Assembly (NCBI GenBank): GCA_025890175.1
Contig: JANPYM010000001.1
Span: 4,204,134-4,268,133 of the forward strand
DNA length: 64,000 nucleotides
Direction of reading: 5' to 3'
Source: Ciborinia camelliae
Lineage: Eukaryota > Ascomycota > Leotiomycetes > Helotiales > Sclerotiniaceae
The notes under the pieces are model-generated. The model searched no databases. It saw nothing but the letters and a program-made list of their open reading frames with translations, and was not told the origin of the DNA. Position numbers and translations under genes: made by a program. Below, one piece after another: positions 47,396-59,370 of the stretch; position 1 is the stretch's first letter, and each line of letters opens with the position of its first letter.

Positions 47396-50300
47396 GACTG
47401 CGATTAATTGGTATGCAGAAGATCTCTTGAGTAAATGCGGTTCTATCTGAATTCAGCTGAGCTATAAGTTGTTGTTTTATGGGCTGGTCGCAGCATAAGA
47501 TCTCTTGAAAGTCTCGCTGAGCTCCACAACACATGAGGAAACGGGCGGGTCACAACATGCTCTGAGTAGAAACTCGCTCCGCCCTCTTTGTAACACCAGG
47601 ACGACTCATAAACCCTAGTCTAGTGATTACATAAAGACCCTCCCAGAGTCATGTTCATACTGGGATAGGCTGTTTTTTAAAATTCACAAAAACTTCGCTT
47701 AAACTATTCACTTTTTAAACTTGTTTTCACTTCTTTTTAATATCAAGTAAATAAAACTCAAGTTATTATTAGAGTTAAACAAAGTTAACATTCTATTAAT
47801 TCTCCTAAAAACAAAATAACTTTCTTTTTAAAAACTTATTTTATATATTATTTAATCTTGGGTTTGATTTATAATTTAAAATATTGGTACGTTTATAAGA
47901 GTGTAAGAGGGACAACGTTGTCATTACTATGGAAGAATACTATGTACTGCTATCTAGTGTTACGCTACTAGTACTAGCGTAACAATTGGGATAGAAATAA
48001 CAGAGGTCCACTGACAAGTTTTCAAACAGTTGAATCACTTTGTTCTTTCCGGAGGCTTCCCAGCTCAATTCGGGATCCTGGAACGATTGTTGAAGTTGTT
48101 TGAATCAAAGTACTTTTTGTCACCCAAACTAAAGTGCAAAAATGCAGATTTCATCGTCTTGTGTGTCTTTAGCTTTTTCTAAAGTGTGGGGTTCACTAAT
48201 TGTGTGATAAAGAGCAATATGGCGGCTATCCCTGAGGCAAGAGCTGTTGCTCAGTCGTCAATGAATAATATGTTCTCTCCTGGGAAAAGAAAGTGCAACT
48301 GCTGTCTGGGGACCAACGTGCTTGCGCCGCCGGCAGAATTCTCAGCAACAGTTTTACAGTATAAGTCATCCCAAGCAAAAGGGGATGTATTCTAAGGTGC
48401 GAATTCATCCCTTGATCTTAGAATGCGCATACAATTGTGATGCTTTGATCCTTGGCATCCCGGATTGCCTGTCGAAGATTTTTGTATTTCTTTTCCTCCC
48501 CATTGCCTTCCATTGTCCAAGACATAGATATTATATCCACTTTGTTATGGATGGCCTATCTCACCCCCTGAAAAATATAATTAAGACGTAAAGGCTTTTT
48601 AGAAGCAATGTTTATGGAACATACTTCAGTAGCAGATTCTTGAGTAATAATCATGCTTCTACTCGCGGATCTGAACTCGTATCCTCATCATCAACAATAA
48701 TGGCGTTGAAATAGTGGATTTCGAATCAAAATTTCGGTTATTTAGATCGTCATGTTTATCTTTCCCTCAAGATGTCAACGAAGATGAGTCTTGAGCTTCT
48801 TTGGAAACTGCGTCTCGTCCTTGACATTGAGCTTGGGAATTGCCACATACTGGAGCGTATCCTCAAACTTCAGGTGCTTTGATAATCGTTCGATATCAGA
48901 TTTCGATATTGAATAGCGAAGGCCCGAGAGGTCAAATTCAATTGCTTTTGCTACATTAAACATATCAAAATTTCAGTGATCTTCTAGGGTCTTCGAAACC
49001 ATGGTATCATCCTTTAAGTAGACATACCTTTTCCGTTCTCGTACACACTCTTCATGGCATATGCACCCCAGATTCCGCAAGCAAAATTATTTAATTTCCT
49101 TGGCAGTAGGATTTTCATTCGGCGCTTCCTGGAGGCGATGCTGATATGGCCCTATTTGATAAATCCTGAATACATAGTGCTTCTTAACTCGAATAAAGCT
49201 GTCTTCTTTCACCCGGTGATCGAGAGATTGAGAAAGGAAGCTATCGTACCCGTAGCAAATCTCCCAGGCAGATTGAACGGTCTGGTTTCTACGATGAGGG
49301 GAAAGACCTGATAATTGAAATGAACTTAGCTGAAGTTGTTCACGGTACAATGCATGGTCCGACATCCCCTCGTGCAACATTGATCATCGTCGAGTTCAAA
49401 TTCATTTCCCTTCACCCATCCAACCATCGATGGCGCAAAGCAAACGTTGAACTACGATTCGAAGATGCACATGGTCCGACTCAGTTGGACCCGGCAGCGG
49501 TAGTGAAGATCGCTCCGGATTAGAAGCCGCAGGGAATGAGTCCCTCGATATCAAGTATGGATGCCGATGGGAATACGAATCCCGTTTTATTTTCGCCAAA
49601 GAAAGGAAGGCTAAAGGCACCATTAGCTGGAATCAACGCATCAAACTTGAACGATGTGAATTTAAAAAGTTATTTGCGGTCGCAACCATAGGGAATATTA
49701 AGCCCTCTCTTCCGGATAACGTCATGAAACATGGCCAAATAGATGATCCAAAGAACGTTGATGTCATGGCCGCATCGAAACAGACAGAGGCTACCATACC
49801 AAGATCAAAATTAGCCGGTGTAGGTATGACCACACAGGCACAAAGTCCGCGGATATTGATGGACTGGATCTTGGAAGTAGTTGCCCATTGATAGAGATCT
49901 CGAAACCAATGTCAGCGTATCAAAACTCCCATGCTTCTCCTCCTCTTCCATCCTATCCTAGGTCTAGGATGGAACTTATATATCTTGTTGATTTTGTGAA
50001 TATGCCTGAAACTTAGTGCAAGGTTTCCGGGCACGATATAGGACCGGATAACTCTCTCGTGATCGATTCATATAACATGAGCAGAAAATTAAGTGTGCTT
50101 GAAGGAAGGGAAAGGCGCGCACGCCCCCCCCCCAAAAGGTGTTTGATGATATATACCTGTATCGCTAGTATATCTGAATAGAATACCTACGTTTCAGGCT
50201 CCTCCTGTTATCCCCATCCTTCCCAAGGAAGGCTAAAGAGAAAATAAAAATGAAAAGAATCAGGTGATATCACGTGAAATACTATCATCTCATCCTCTCC

Positions 50301-50658
50301 CATCCTATCCTGATCGGTCAATATCCTACTATAGCTAGCCTTTCAATTGATATCATCCTGCCTATCTTGGATTGGAGGATGGGATGGGATATTTAAAACG
50401 CCGTGATAGATTCTCGCATCGACATCAATCCACACTCTCCAATTTATCATGCGAATAATGAATTGAAAAAATGTGCATCTCTGTTCGAAATTAGATTGCT
50501 AAACCCACCCCCTATTGCATGCACAATAACGAAAAGCTATCGTTTGCCTCCCACCACTAACTCTCATCCACATCCCCATCCGACCTCCCCTTTCTCCCAT
50601 CCCACAAAATCCCGACGAAAAGCACCCACGACCCAGGATAAACCGACTCCCAAATTTC
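47396..50658. other. intergenic region with gene relics
   Basis: The first 700 bases are very AT-rich (47680-47900). A palindrome, TGTTACGCTA-CTAGTAC-TAGCGTAACA, sits at 47958-47984. Short frames at 48775-48963 (-) and 49054-49311 (+) have no family I can name. The probable relic at 49320-49890 is listed separately. Microsatellite content is lower than elsewhere. Confidence 0.5.
49320..49890 (+). pseudogene. relic of a fungal conserved hypothetical gene
   Basis: The frame from 49320 reads MNLAEVVHGTMHG, then ATLIIVEFKF, WRKANVELRFEDAHG and LDPAAVVKIAPD, and stops at 49521-49523. The blocks VHGT, LRFEDA and DPxVVxIAP are ones I recall from an uncharacterised fungal family that normally continues for about 150 residues. 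After the stop another frame continues SLDIKYGCRWEYESRFIF and further to about 49890, also like that family's second half. This is best explained by one frameshift or by an unrecognised intron. The family assignment is from memory and modest in certainty. Confidence 0.4.
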
Positions 50659-52470
50659 TCAGTTTCGACACAACGCCCCATTCCCACCAACCTTCCAGAA
50701 AACATCACTACCCACTGCCGCATTAGCCCAAAACAAGTATCCGGGATCATATTTCTCCTTGATCTTCAACAAAGCCCTATAATTCGGTCCAAAATAATCA
50801 TCTTTCCAATGCACATTATCCCACGTCGCTTCATTCATATACGCGCCCCCGCCAGGTGTGACAGCGCGGAGTTCCTCCTGCCAGATATTTAGTTGTGCCT
50901 GGGTCATGCGGAGATCGTCGAGGTCCGCGCTCTCGGCCAATGGTTTTGATAAGGCTACGAAGAATAGCGCATCGCGCCATGATGGCAACACGGCATTGGG
51001 AGTGTAGTTACCGTGTGCAATGTTTGCCGCGACCAGAAAGATGTTTCCGCCACTATCGGTGATGTTGCGGAAAGCGTTGATGAGGGCAGGGAGGGTGGTG
51101 TCTTTATCTTGTACCGTCGAGCGTGGAATATTTCGTCCGCCAATCGCGATGTTACTAGTATATGCATTCGAAATCCAAAAGTCGTAGTGCTCGGCGAAGT
51201 TGGCGTGGACATTGGCTACGTAGCTGTTGCCGAGTGAGATGTTGAGTTCCCCAAGCTTACTGAGAAACGGTTTGAGAGCAGTGTCGATTTTATTCGTTGT
51301 TGTTACGTCGGGTAATGTAGCTAACTTCAGCGAGAAGGCCTTGGCCGTAATTGCAGAGAGTGTAGTAAGATCATCAATGGTATCGAGTACGAGCAGAGTT
51401 TGTAGCCAAGCATTAACAGCAGCCCAATACGCTGTGCTATTGCCATCATTAACAAAAGAGAAGGCCGCACCAGCCACGGGACCATCGACATGTACCCGAA
51501 CCTTCATAGAAAGCACCACGGCGAAATTCCCCGCACCACCACCACTCAATGCCCAGTACAAGTCCGCATGATGCATCGGCGACACGGTCAGATGCTGTCC
51601 TGAGGCTGTTACTACCTCCCACTCTAACACCTGATCGGCTCCCAGCCCATATGCTGAAGCGAGGGGTCCATGACCACCACCTTGAGTGTAACCGCCTGTT
51701 AAGCCAATTGTGGGACACGAGCCACCAACGACACGATACCCTTTCGCACTGGCCACTGGATACAAATCAGAATATCTGACGCCTGCACCTACGTGGACTG
51801 CAGGTCCGGTGTATAGAGGGCTGCTGTAGTTGATAAAAGCGATTCCATCCAGATTGTGCATCCACAAAGCTAACGAACCTGCACCTGTGGATCGTCCGAG
51901 GAAGTCATGTCCCGTGTTCTTAATAGTGAGCCGTATATTATTATCCCGTGCAAATCGAAGACCCGCAATAACCTCTTCAGCTTTACTAACATTGAGGGCG
52001 TATGACGCGAGGTTACCTAGAACACAGGAATTGTCCAGCCCCAGAAGAGGATTACAGGAATTATTCAGCCAATATGGAGACATGACATTAACGGGATCGG
52101 CTTCACTTGGCGCGTGTCAATTTCTGTATCGAGCCCTTTCATGTTTCATTTCAACTTACAAAGGTGATAGCATTACCCAATCCTCCTTGATTTTGGAGCA
52201 TTTTGCAACATCCAATTGAGGCACGAAGCAAGGCTGGCCCAAGGGAACACCACGAATAAGTCTGCCTCCAACTGTTTGATTCAATTGATCCCAAACCGTT
52301 TGGTTGGGCCATGCGGGGTCACTTGGAAGGTATCGACATGTTGGTTCGTCCGAGAACCTTGGGGCGTAACTTGGAGATGTGTTTCCAAGAGATAATATAA
52401 CCTTAACCAAGGTTAACACGGTGATGCCGCTTATAAAACCGAACATTTTATATATAAAAAAATGATACAA
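50659..52470 (-). CDS. secreted FAD-linked oxidoreductase (BBE-like)
   Basis: There are two exons. The first starts at 52470, or at the second Met at 52446, which gives a better signal peptide (MFGFISGITVLTLVKVILSL). It reads through CRYLPSDPAWPNQTVWDQLN and VPLGQPCF to CSKIKEDW near 52176. The second exon holds MSPYWLNNSCNP onward and ends at 50659. The frame-consistent intron is TGG|GTAATG...GTGAAG|CCG (76 nt), but a GTAAGT just downstream competes, so the junction is not settled. The FAD domain has NTGHDFLGRSTGAGSLALWM, in which His is the expected covalent FAD anchor, and IGLTGGYTQGGGHGPLAS. The C-terminal BBE block reads YFGPNYRALLKIKEKYDPGY and LFWANAAVGS. Several N-x-S/T sites fit a secreted glycoprotein. 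The reaction is probably oxidation of a sugar or a secondary metabolite; the substrate is unknown. Confidence 0.88.
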
Positions 52471-55400
52471 TGATTCTTGCAGTTATTAGAACAAAACAGC
52501 TTGTTTTCTTTTATTCATACGGAGGTTTTCTTTTCTGAGCCATCTCGGAGAAACTCGGAAAGTACAGTCACAGTCGTACTTTGGGTGCGTTTTGCCTGAT
52601 ATGTACTCTTCGGTCATTGGATTGATAATTTTCGAAAATTATATATCCGGTTACGGTGTACAATCTGTACAGATTTTGCAGATTTTACTCAATCCACCCT
52701 CGCTTAGATCTAATCCCGCACCCATACACCTACAGCTTTTCATTACAATAATAACATCTTTCTAAGACAATTTCAAACACATACAAAAAGTTATAGGTTG
52801 TATATTATAATGAAATCACAGATTACGTATAAAATGAACAATGCAATTAGGTTATAGAATTCAGTGTATAGACCTAGTAGATTAAGTAAACAACTAATAG
52901 TAAGAGTGATCGATTATATCTATGTTTATATGTCCAATCTTGAAGATAAAAGGCGGTAGGCTGTATTAGGTCCCTAGACTATTCTACGGCTTCCATTATA
53001 CGGCTGCTGGCTACTTTCGACATATTATATTACTATATAATACAAATTGCAAATTACATCCAATACTATAATAAGACTAGTATATTAACTTCAACTTAAA
53101 AATGCATACAAAAGTACCTATAAACAGATATTAATACAGAAAAGTTACAATTATCAATATTTTCATTTAAAAAAAAGCTTCAAAGAAATGCGAAGTCTTA
53201 AAAAAGGTTTAAGAGAAAGCAAAGTAGCTTATAAGTGTAAGTGTAAAGGAGTGAGCTGAAATCGAAGTTCTTAGTTTATTGCCACTAGTAGTAGTATTAA
53301 AAAACTATGTAGAGAGAAGAAAGGAAGGGAAGCTTTCTAGCTTCCTAGCTTCCTTATAATCTCCACAACTACAACCAAAACCAGCTCATCATATTACAAA
53401 CCCAAGAAAACATACTTCAAAAGCCCAGTATTTCAACATATCAAATCCCAGTATCCCAGGAACCAGCTACCATAGAAAGGTACCTACCTTGAGATACTAT
53501 CTACAGAAATGACATCACCTCTCATTTGTACATACATATAAACCAGCGAGCTAGGACCTCAATACGCATTACCAAACACAAGAAAGAACATTAAAGATGA
53601 ACAAGAGATTAAGTTTCTCGTACCACTCTCTTCTTGATATCATATTTTCCCAGCCAGATCAGACAGATCTTCTTCAGGATTTTGGTTTGAGATATTCAAG
53701 AGAGCTTGATATGTGATGTGAAGGTTAAGTATTAGATGAAATATACATCTTTTTTGATATCCATCATGTTGATGCAATATGAACTCAGCCCGAGGGGTAA
53801 TATCCCCAAGACTTATTACATTACTTTGAACTGCCTATGCATGAGAAATTCCATGAAGCTTTAACGGGTTTTCCATATCTAAAGACTGGTCTGCAGGTTA
53901 CTAAAGAGAAGAGGCAGTATATATGTAACATTAAACTCAGCGCATGATATATCAAGATTAGATTAGAGTACTCTCACGAGCTAAGTTTTATCGACTTCGA
54001 GATCTTTAGTTTCCCAAATCCTAACTAACAGAAAATCTCCATGTTTTCTTGCTCGATTGGAAATAGACCGTTGGACGAGAATCAAAAGAAGAATAAAAGG
54101 AAAAAGGAAAGAAACTAGCAGATCTAATGATCTGAAGATTTATAACAAGGAGTCATCCAAGGACCTAAATTTGAAACGAGGAAATGCCTTCCGCCCAAGA
54201 GATTTCTTTTTTTTACAAAAATGCCTTGGGAAATTTGAGGAATTGAAGGATATGGATGTGCAGAGTAAAGTAAACGACCGCGTGTAATGAAATGAATGCA
54301 GCGGAGGTGGGAAGTAAAGTAGAGTGTGAACAATTTGTATACTATCCAGACCACAAGGAGAAAAATTATGCCAGCGTCAGACGGCATATGCAACTCTGAA
54401 TGCTTAAGCGACAACATATGACCGGTATAGTTGCAGGCTTAATCGAACCTCCAGCCTCTTTAAATTATAAACCAAAATATTCCACCCCATAAAAAAAAGC
54501 ACACAAAAAAAACAATCCAAAATAATCCAAAATCCATACCAATTCTCATAAACATATCCAACTTCGCGAAGCGACATTGAACCTGTCCAACGTTTCACCA
54601 CCTCAAATCCGCCTTACCTAAGATCATACGTTTTCTTTCAGCCACCCGCAGATTACAGGCCCCATCTCATCAATATGCAATTTCGTCCATTTCTTTTGTT
54701 GCACGTCTCTCAACATGGGATATGTCCAAATACGGCACATTCGATATGGGAAATGGTCATCGTGTTTGGGGATTGGCATAGGTGATTGACAACGAGAAAA
54801 ATCTTGTTTTGAGCAAACCCAGGTGCGGTGCGAAAGTTAATGTGGTTCTGATGCATGTTTTGGTGAAATTAATCTGCGGTGTTGGCATCCGAACTGGTGA
54901 GGTTGATTTGAGAAAGGGGAAAATTGTGAGTGTCGATGAAGGGGGGGGAAGAAATTGATGTTTGGGATCGTGAGAGTTGTGTGGAAGGAAAAGACGAGAA
55001 AAGGTGGACGGGAAAAATTAAAGTTTGTATGGTGATGGTGGCTTCCTGTTGTGGCTGAATATATCAAACAATGAGTGGCGACTTTTTAGTGGGTTACTTG
55101 TGCTTCGCCACATCTCGGGACCGAAGTACCAAGTAGGCTCCGAAACTTGGTGAACTTAACCAACTATGAGTTAACGGGAGTTAAAGTAGTCCGGCCTTTT
55201 TGAGTTTGAGTCATCTTTGACTCAAAAAGCATTCGCGTGGATATGAGCCACACTTTGGACAGAAACCATGAAATATGACGCCACACATCAACACTGTATG
55301 GTTACCTGAACGCGCGGCTCCTTCACTCAATCACCAACCACAGCTCTCCAGAGCGTTCTGGTACATTCTTAGCATTTCGGTATGGGGTGCGTAGATGTCT

Positions 55401-55602
55401 TGCTAGCTGAACATTAGGTAGGTTTGTGTTTCGTTGCTTTTTTGCCTCCCTCCCCGCTAGTTTCGGTGGTTGAATTACGCGGTTATTGCTTGCCTTGTAG
55501 TCCTGGAGGCCTCGGTGGGAGGTATATATTCATTGACATTACCCTTCATTTGTCTGTCTCTTTATTCTACATCATCATCATCATCAACGTTATCAATTCA
55601 TC
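52471..55602. other. intergenic region and Hsp20 gene promoter
   Basis: No gene is recognised in 52471-55200, which is AT-rich. Frames at 54057-54601 are low quality. A 10 bp inverted repeat, CTTTTTGAGT...ACTCAAAAAG, lies near 55196-55230. CCAGAGCGTTCTGGTACATT followed by CTTAG, at about 55347-55371, contains TTC/GAA-like elements that could be a weak heat-shock element. A TATA-like GGTATATATTC is at about 55521, some 80 bases before the Hsp20 start codon. Confidence 0.5.
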
Positions 55603-56892
55603 ATGGAATTCAACAATCAAAACAACAGCCAACAAACAGGTCCCTTTTGGGATTTCGTACGCTCAATGCAACCACAAAACTCCGGAGCTGGTGTCGACCA
55701 CCCTTCCCAAGAGTTCAATATGTGGGGCCCACCAGAGGGACCTCATGGCCCTCATGGACATGGTCCTAGAGGTGGCCACGGTCCTCATGAATTTGGCCCA
55801 TTTGGTTTCCCATTCGGCGGACCAGGTCCATTTGGTAGAGGTGGGTTCGGACCAAGAGGTGATCATCGAGGTCATCGCCCTTTCTCACCACATGGAGATG
55901 GAGAACATATAGACGAAGAAGGTAGGGAAGGATTCCGAGGACATCGTCATCACGGTAGAGGCAAGCATGGCCATAAAGGTGGAGAAGAATCTGGTGAGGA
56001 AACGCCAACATCGTCTGATGTCGAAGCCAGAGAGGGTTCTCCAAGACCACGCTGCGGCCCCCGAGGTTGCAAAGGCAAAAAAGGACATTGTCGCAGAGAC
56101 GGAGAGCTTTCTGGTGAGGAATCATCATCGGATGTTGAAGCAAGAGAAGGATCACGGGGCCCAGAATCGCGTCGAGGGCCTAGACATCATGGACGACACG
56201 GTCCAGGTAGCAGAGGAGGATGGGGTGTTCGGGGAGGAGGGTGGGGTGGACCACATGGCGGGCCACATGGCGGGCCACACGGCGGGCCACAACGAGGGCC
56301 ACGCGGAGGACCACAAGGTAGGGAAGGACCTCATTCTTGGGGCGGACCTCACGGTCACGGTCATCATGGACGACGCGGTCCACCTCCATTCGCTGGCCCA
56401 GGTGGCCCATTCGATTTCAGTGCAATGATCCAAGCACTCTCTTCTCACCCGATCGCACAAGCATTTGGTGTACCTCAAGCTCAACGCTCTGGTGAAACAC
56501 TCGTTCCCGAAGATGCCGACACCGAGAATTCCTTCGTTCCTCCCATTGACGTTTTCACCACCGAAGATGCATATGTCCTCCACATAGCACTCCCTGGTGC
56601 CAAGAAAGAAGATGTAGGTGTACACTGGGATGCTGAGAAAGGAATGTTGAACATGGCAGGCGTAGTCTACAGACAAGGAGATGAGAAATTCCTAGAGAGT
56701 CTTACAAAGAAAGAAAGAAAGGTGGGTGCTTTCGAGCGCACTATGAAATTGCCTCTTAACGCTGAGGATAAATCGGAAATCGATGGTGATAATATCACCG
56801 CCAAATTGGAGGATGGTGTCTTGGTTGTCAACGTGCCAAAAGTGGAGAAAGAAGAGTCTTGGACTGAGGTCAAAAGAGTTGATATCAATTGA
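55603..56892 (+). CDS. small heat-shock protein (Hsp20) with long disordered N-terminus, 429 aa
   Basis: The alpha-crystallin domain covers about residues 305-425: FVPPIDVFTTEDAYVLHIAL, PGAKKEDVGVHWD, GAFERTMKLPLNAED and ITAKLEDGVLVVNVPK, which are canonical Hsp20 blocks with the ELPG-like ALPG and the GVL motif. Ahead of it lies a roughly 300-residue Gly/Pro/His/Arg-rich region with GGPHGGPHGGPHGGPQ repeats and two EESGEETPTSSDVEAREGS-like acidic blocks. Fungal Hsp30/Hsp20 proteins usually have 150-250 residues, so this leader is unusually long. It should be an ATP-independent holdase chaperone in the cytosol. TATA and HSE-like sites upstream suggest heat induction, which is inferred. The gene has no intron. 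The start is the first Met after a (CATCAT)n leader. Confidence 0.9.
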   Translation: MEFNNQNNSQQTGPFWDFVRSMQPQNSGAGVDHPSQEFNMWGPPEGPHGPHGHGPRGGHGPHEFGPFGFPFGGPGPFGRGGFGPRGDHRGHRPFSPHGDGEHIDEEGREGFRGHRHHGRGKHGHKGGEESGEETPTSSDVEAREGSPRPRCGPRGCKGKKGHCRRDGELSGEESSSDVEAREGSRGPESRRGPRHHGRHGPGSRGGWGVRGGGWGGPHGGPHGGPHGGPQRGPRGGPQGREGPHSWGGPHGHGHHGRRGPPPFAGPGGPFDFSAMIQALSSHPIAQAFGVPQAQRSGETLVPEDADTENSFVPPIDVFTTEDAYVLHIALPGAKKEDVGVHWDAEKGMLNMAGVVYRQGDEKFLESLTKKERKVGAFERTMKLPLNAEDKSEIDGDNITAKLEDGVLVVNVPKVEKEESWTEVKRVDIN

Positions 56893-58080
56893 CTAGATTT
56901 GGATAATAATATGGGGTCTGTTCGGGTCAGCTGGGAGGTTTGATTTTTCATCGCTCTCACTTCGGGGTTTCCTTTTTCTTAATAGTTAGGGTTTGGATTA
57001 TGGCATTGGTATCTTGATTTAGTATAGTTACCATATAAAAGGTCTCTCACGACCGAAAAAAATACAAAAAGAAAAAATGCCACTCGGCAATATATAAAAC
57101 TTTACATTTCCCACTGGTTTGAGCCAAAATTGTGACTTGATAAATTTTCCACCATTGTAGACAACGAGATTCAAACCGAGTTACTTGGACCATGCTTCAA
57201 ATTAAGAGTCCGATTTTTAAGTTGTTTGTGACATGAAACGTTTGAAGTGGTAAGAAAATAACTAAAAGAGGGGAGAGACAGCGTAGAGATGGATTGTTGA
57301 TGCGGAAAAATAATGAGGATGAAGAAAATCATATCTCCAATGTGTTAATAGCCAAAGAGTTGATGGTTATTGGTGAAAAAAAGTCGATAGGAAGGTTGTG
57401 ATAATATAAAAAAACTTGGTAGTCCTAACAAGGGAGGTTTATGAAATGCAGTAGGAGCATACCTCTCGAGGAGAGATAGCATATGACCATTTGTAGAGAA
57501 AATAGAAGGAACCTCCAAACGGAAACCAGAGTTGCAATTTAAGAAGTGATCAAGCATTCCACGTCAAATAGATACCGATACTCAGAACAAGAATAAAATG
57601 CGATGAGTGTGGCGGTTGCGGTCAAATTCCTCTTCTGCTCACCATGTTGGAATTTTGATAACCTACGCATCGCATCTTTCTAACAAAGATCAAAATTGCC
57701 ATTCTCAACAACTATGAAGAAACAGTGCTTCCAGTAAGGTTATGAAAGGACAATTTGAGGATAATTTGAACGCCTGAAATTCATGAATTACTTAAAACGA
57801 GCATGAATTATGTTAAAAAAAATGAATTTTTTTTTTGATGGATCGTGAGGAGATGTGAAGGAAAACAAGTTGGGATGAAAAAAAGCCCCTTGGAAGAGCT
57901 TCGGATTTGATGAGTTTGAACGTGCACCTACCAGAGATGATTCTTCCTTGCCTTTTAATAAATCTGACTATAAAAGCAGATAATACGGAGCACGAGCACG
58001 AGCACCATCACCATCACCATCACCATAAAAACGTGATGATTGTTGACTCGTACCAGTGAAATCTGCCTTTGAATGTATTA
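56893..58080. other. intergenic region, Hsp20 3' flank to MITE
   Basis: No gene is seen. It contains (CATCAC)n at 58003-58025 and AT-rich DNA. The frame at 57345-57557 (-) has no support. Confidence 0.6.
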
Positions 58081-58746
58081 AGTCCCCTACCCTACTTTCC
58101 GGCCCCCCCTGGTTTCCGGCCACCATTTACACCAAAAATATCGATTTTGGGGTATTTCTAAATCAACAACCAATAGATTTTATTAATTGAAATTTGAAAT
58201 ATAGATTCTATATATAATTATTAGCTAATATAGAAAATTTCAAATAATTATATCAATTCGTTCTTGAATAATTAAAGTTTTAATTTTAAAAAAAATTTCC
58301 CATACAAATTGTATACAAAATCAAAAACATAAAAAACATTAATAACTTTTCAACAAAAATAATAAAAAATAAACTATATATTTTTATTGAATCTATATAG
58401 TTTAACATTTCTAAAAATATATTTTTTATATATATTATAATTTGTAGATAATGTTTTATTAATGATTTAAATTTTGCTAACAAATTAATCAAAAAAAAAA
58501 GAAATTTTGTTAGCGAATTTGAAAAAAATGTAAAATTTAAATTAAAAACTTTTATAACTTTTTATAAAAAATCGCTAAAATTCTAAAAACTTTTATATGA
58601 GCTAATAACTATATACAGAATCTATATTTCAAATTTCAATTAATAATATCCATTGGTTGTTGAATTAGAAATACCCCAAAATGGCTCTTTTTGGTGGGAA
58701 AGGGTGGCCGGAAACCAGGGGGGGCCGGAAAGTAGGGTAGGGGACT
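58081..58746. mobile_element. 666 bp MITE with long terminal inverted repeats and TA target duplication
   Basis: The left end reads AGTCCCCTACCCTACTTTCC and GGCCCCCCCTGGTTTCCGGC. The right end is its exact reverse complement over the first 45 or so bases. Similarity continues inward for about 150 bases per arm (TTTGGGGTATTTCTAA, TCAACAACCAAT, ATTGAAATTTGAAATATAGA on both arms). TA flanks each end (58079-58080 and 58747-58748), which fits a Tc1/mariner or Fot1/pogo-type target site. The interior is AT-rich and has no transposase frame, so it depends on an enzyme supplied elsewhere. A solo copy of one end lies at 14660. Confidence 0.92.
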
Positions 58747-58851
58747 TAATTATATCTTTTGGTAATGTTACAAAATTGCTTCAAATTTTTACCACCCGTG
58801 AAACCCCTGAACCCGCCCATCGATGGCATCCATCTATCCATCCATCAATCC

Positions 58852-59370
58852 TTAAACACCAGCACCAGCTGACAATTCTTGCAATCCTCTTGCGGCTTCC
58901 TGCTCCGCCTTTGACAACTTTCTCCTGGATAATCTCGCATCATGTTCCGGATCATCAAGAGATTTCCGTTTGTTTTGCTCGGGGTTTGGTGGAAGAGCTT
59001 GAGGAGTTACTGTCAAGACCAGGTTATCGATGAAGTTACGTAATTGATCGAAATGTTTTGATTCCTCTTCGGTTTGAATGCAAGCTGGTGTTGGGAATTG
59101 TGATTCAGATGCGTTGATAGCTTTATTTCGTAAGTTTAATATTCAAATGGAGAAAAGAGAATGAGGATATACCTCTTCTGACGGTATCTTGGATTAATTG
59201 ATGACCACTGTTGCCTGGAAATGCGTGTAGACATTTCTGAAGTGCGGCATTGAGCTATTTACAGTATGATGTTAGAACTCAAGCATAGAACCGCAAGAAA
59301 AATCGAACGGGAAGGATCATAACACATAACATACATCTCTAATACTTTCTTCCTGTTGATAATTCATCAT
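58852..59370 (-). CDS. small conserved-type protein of 128 aa, three exons, unknown function
   Basis: The exons are 59370-59335, 59254-59173 and 59120-58852. The introns are GTATGT...AAATAG (80 nt) and GTATAT...AATAAAG (52 nt). The protein starts MMNYQQEESIRD, continues LNAALQKCLHAFPGNSGHQL, IQDTVRRAINAS, and ESKHFDQLRNFIDNLVLTV. It ends in a charged stretch, NKRKSLDDPEHDARLSRRKL and SKAEQEAARGLQELSAGAGV. It is mostly helical-looking, with no signal peptide, membrane span or catalytic motif. I do not recognise the family. Clean splice sites and an uninterrupted frame across three exons argue that it is real. It is convergent with nothing nearby, and its 3' end lies about 100 bases from the MITE. 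Confidence 0.7.
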
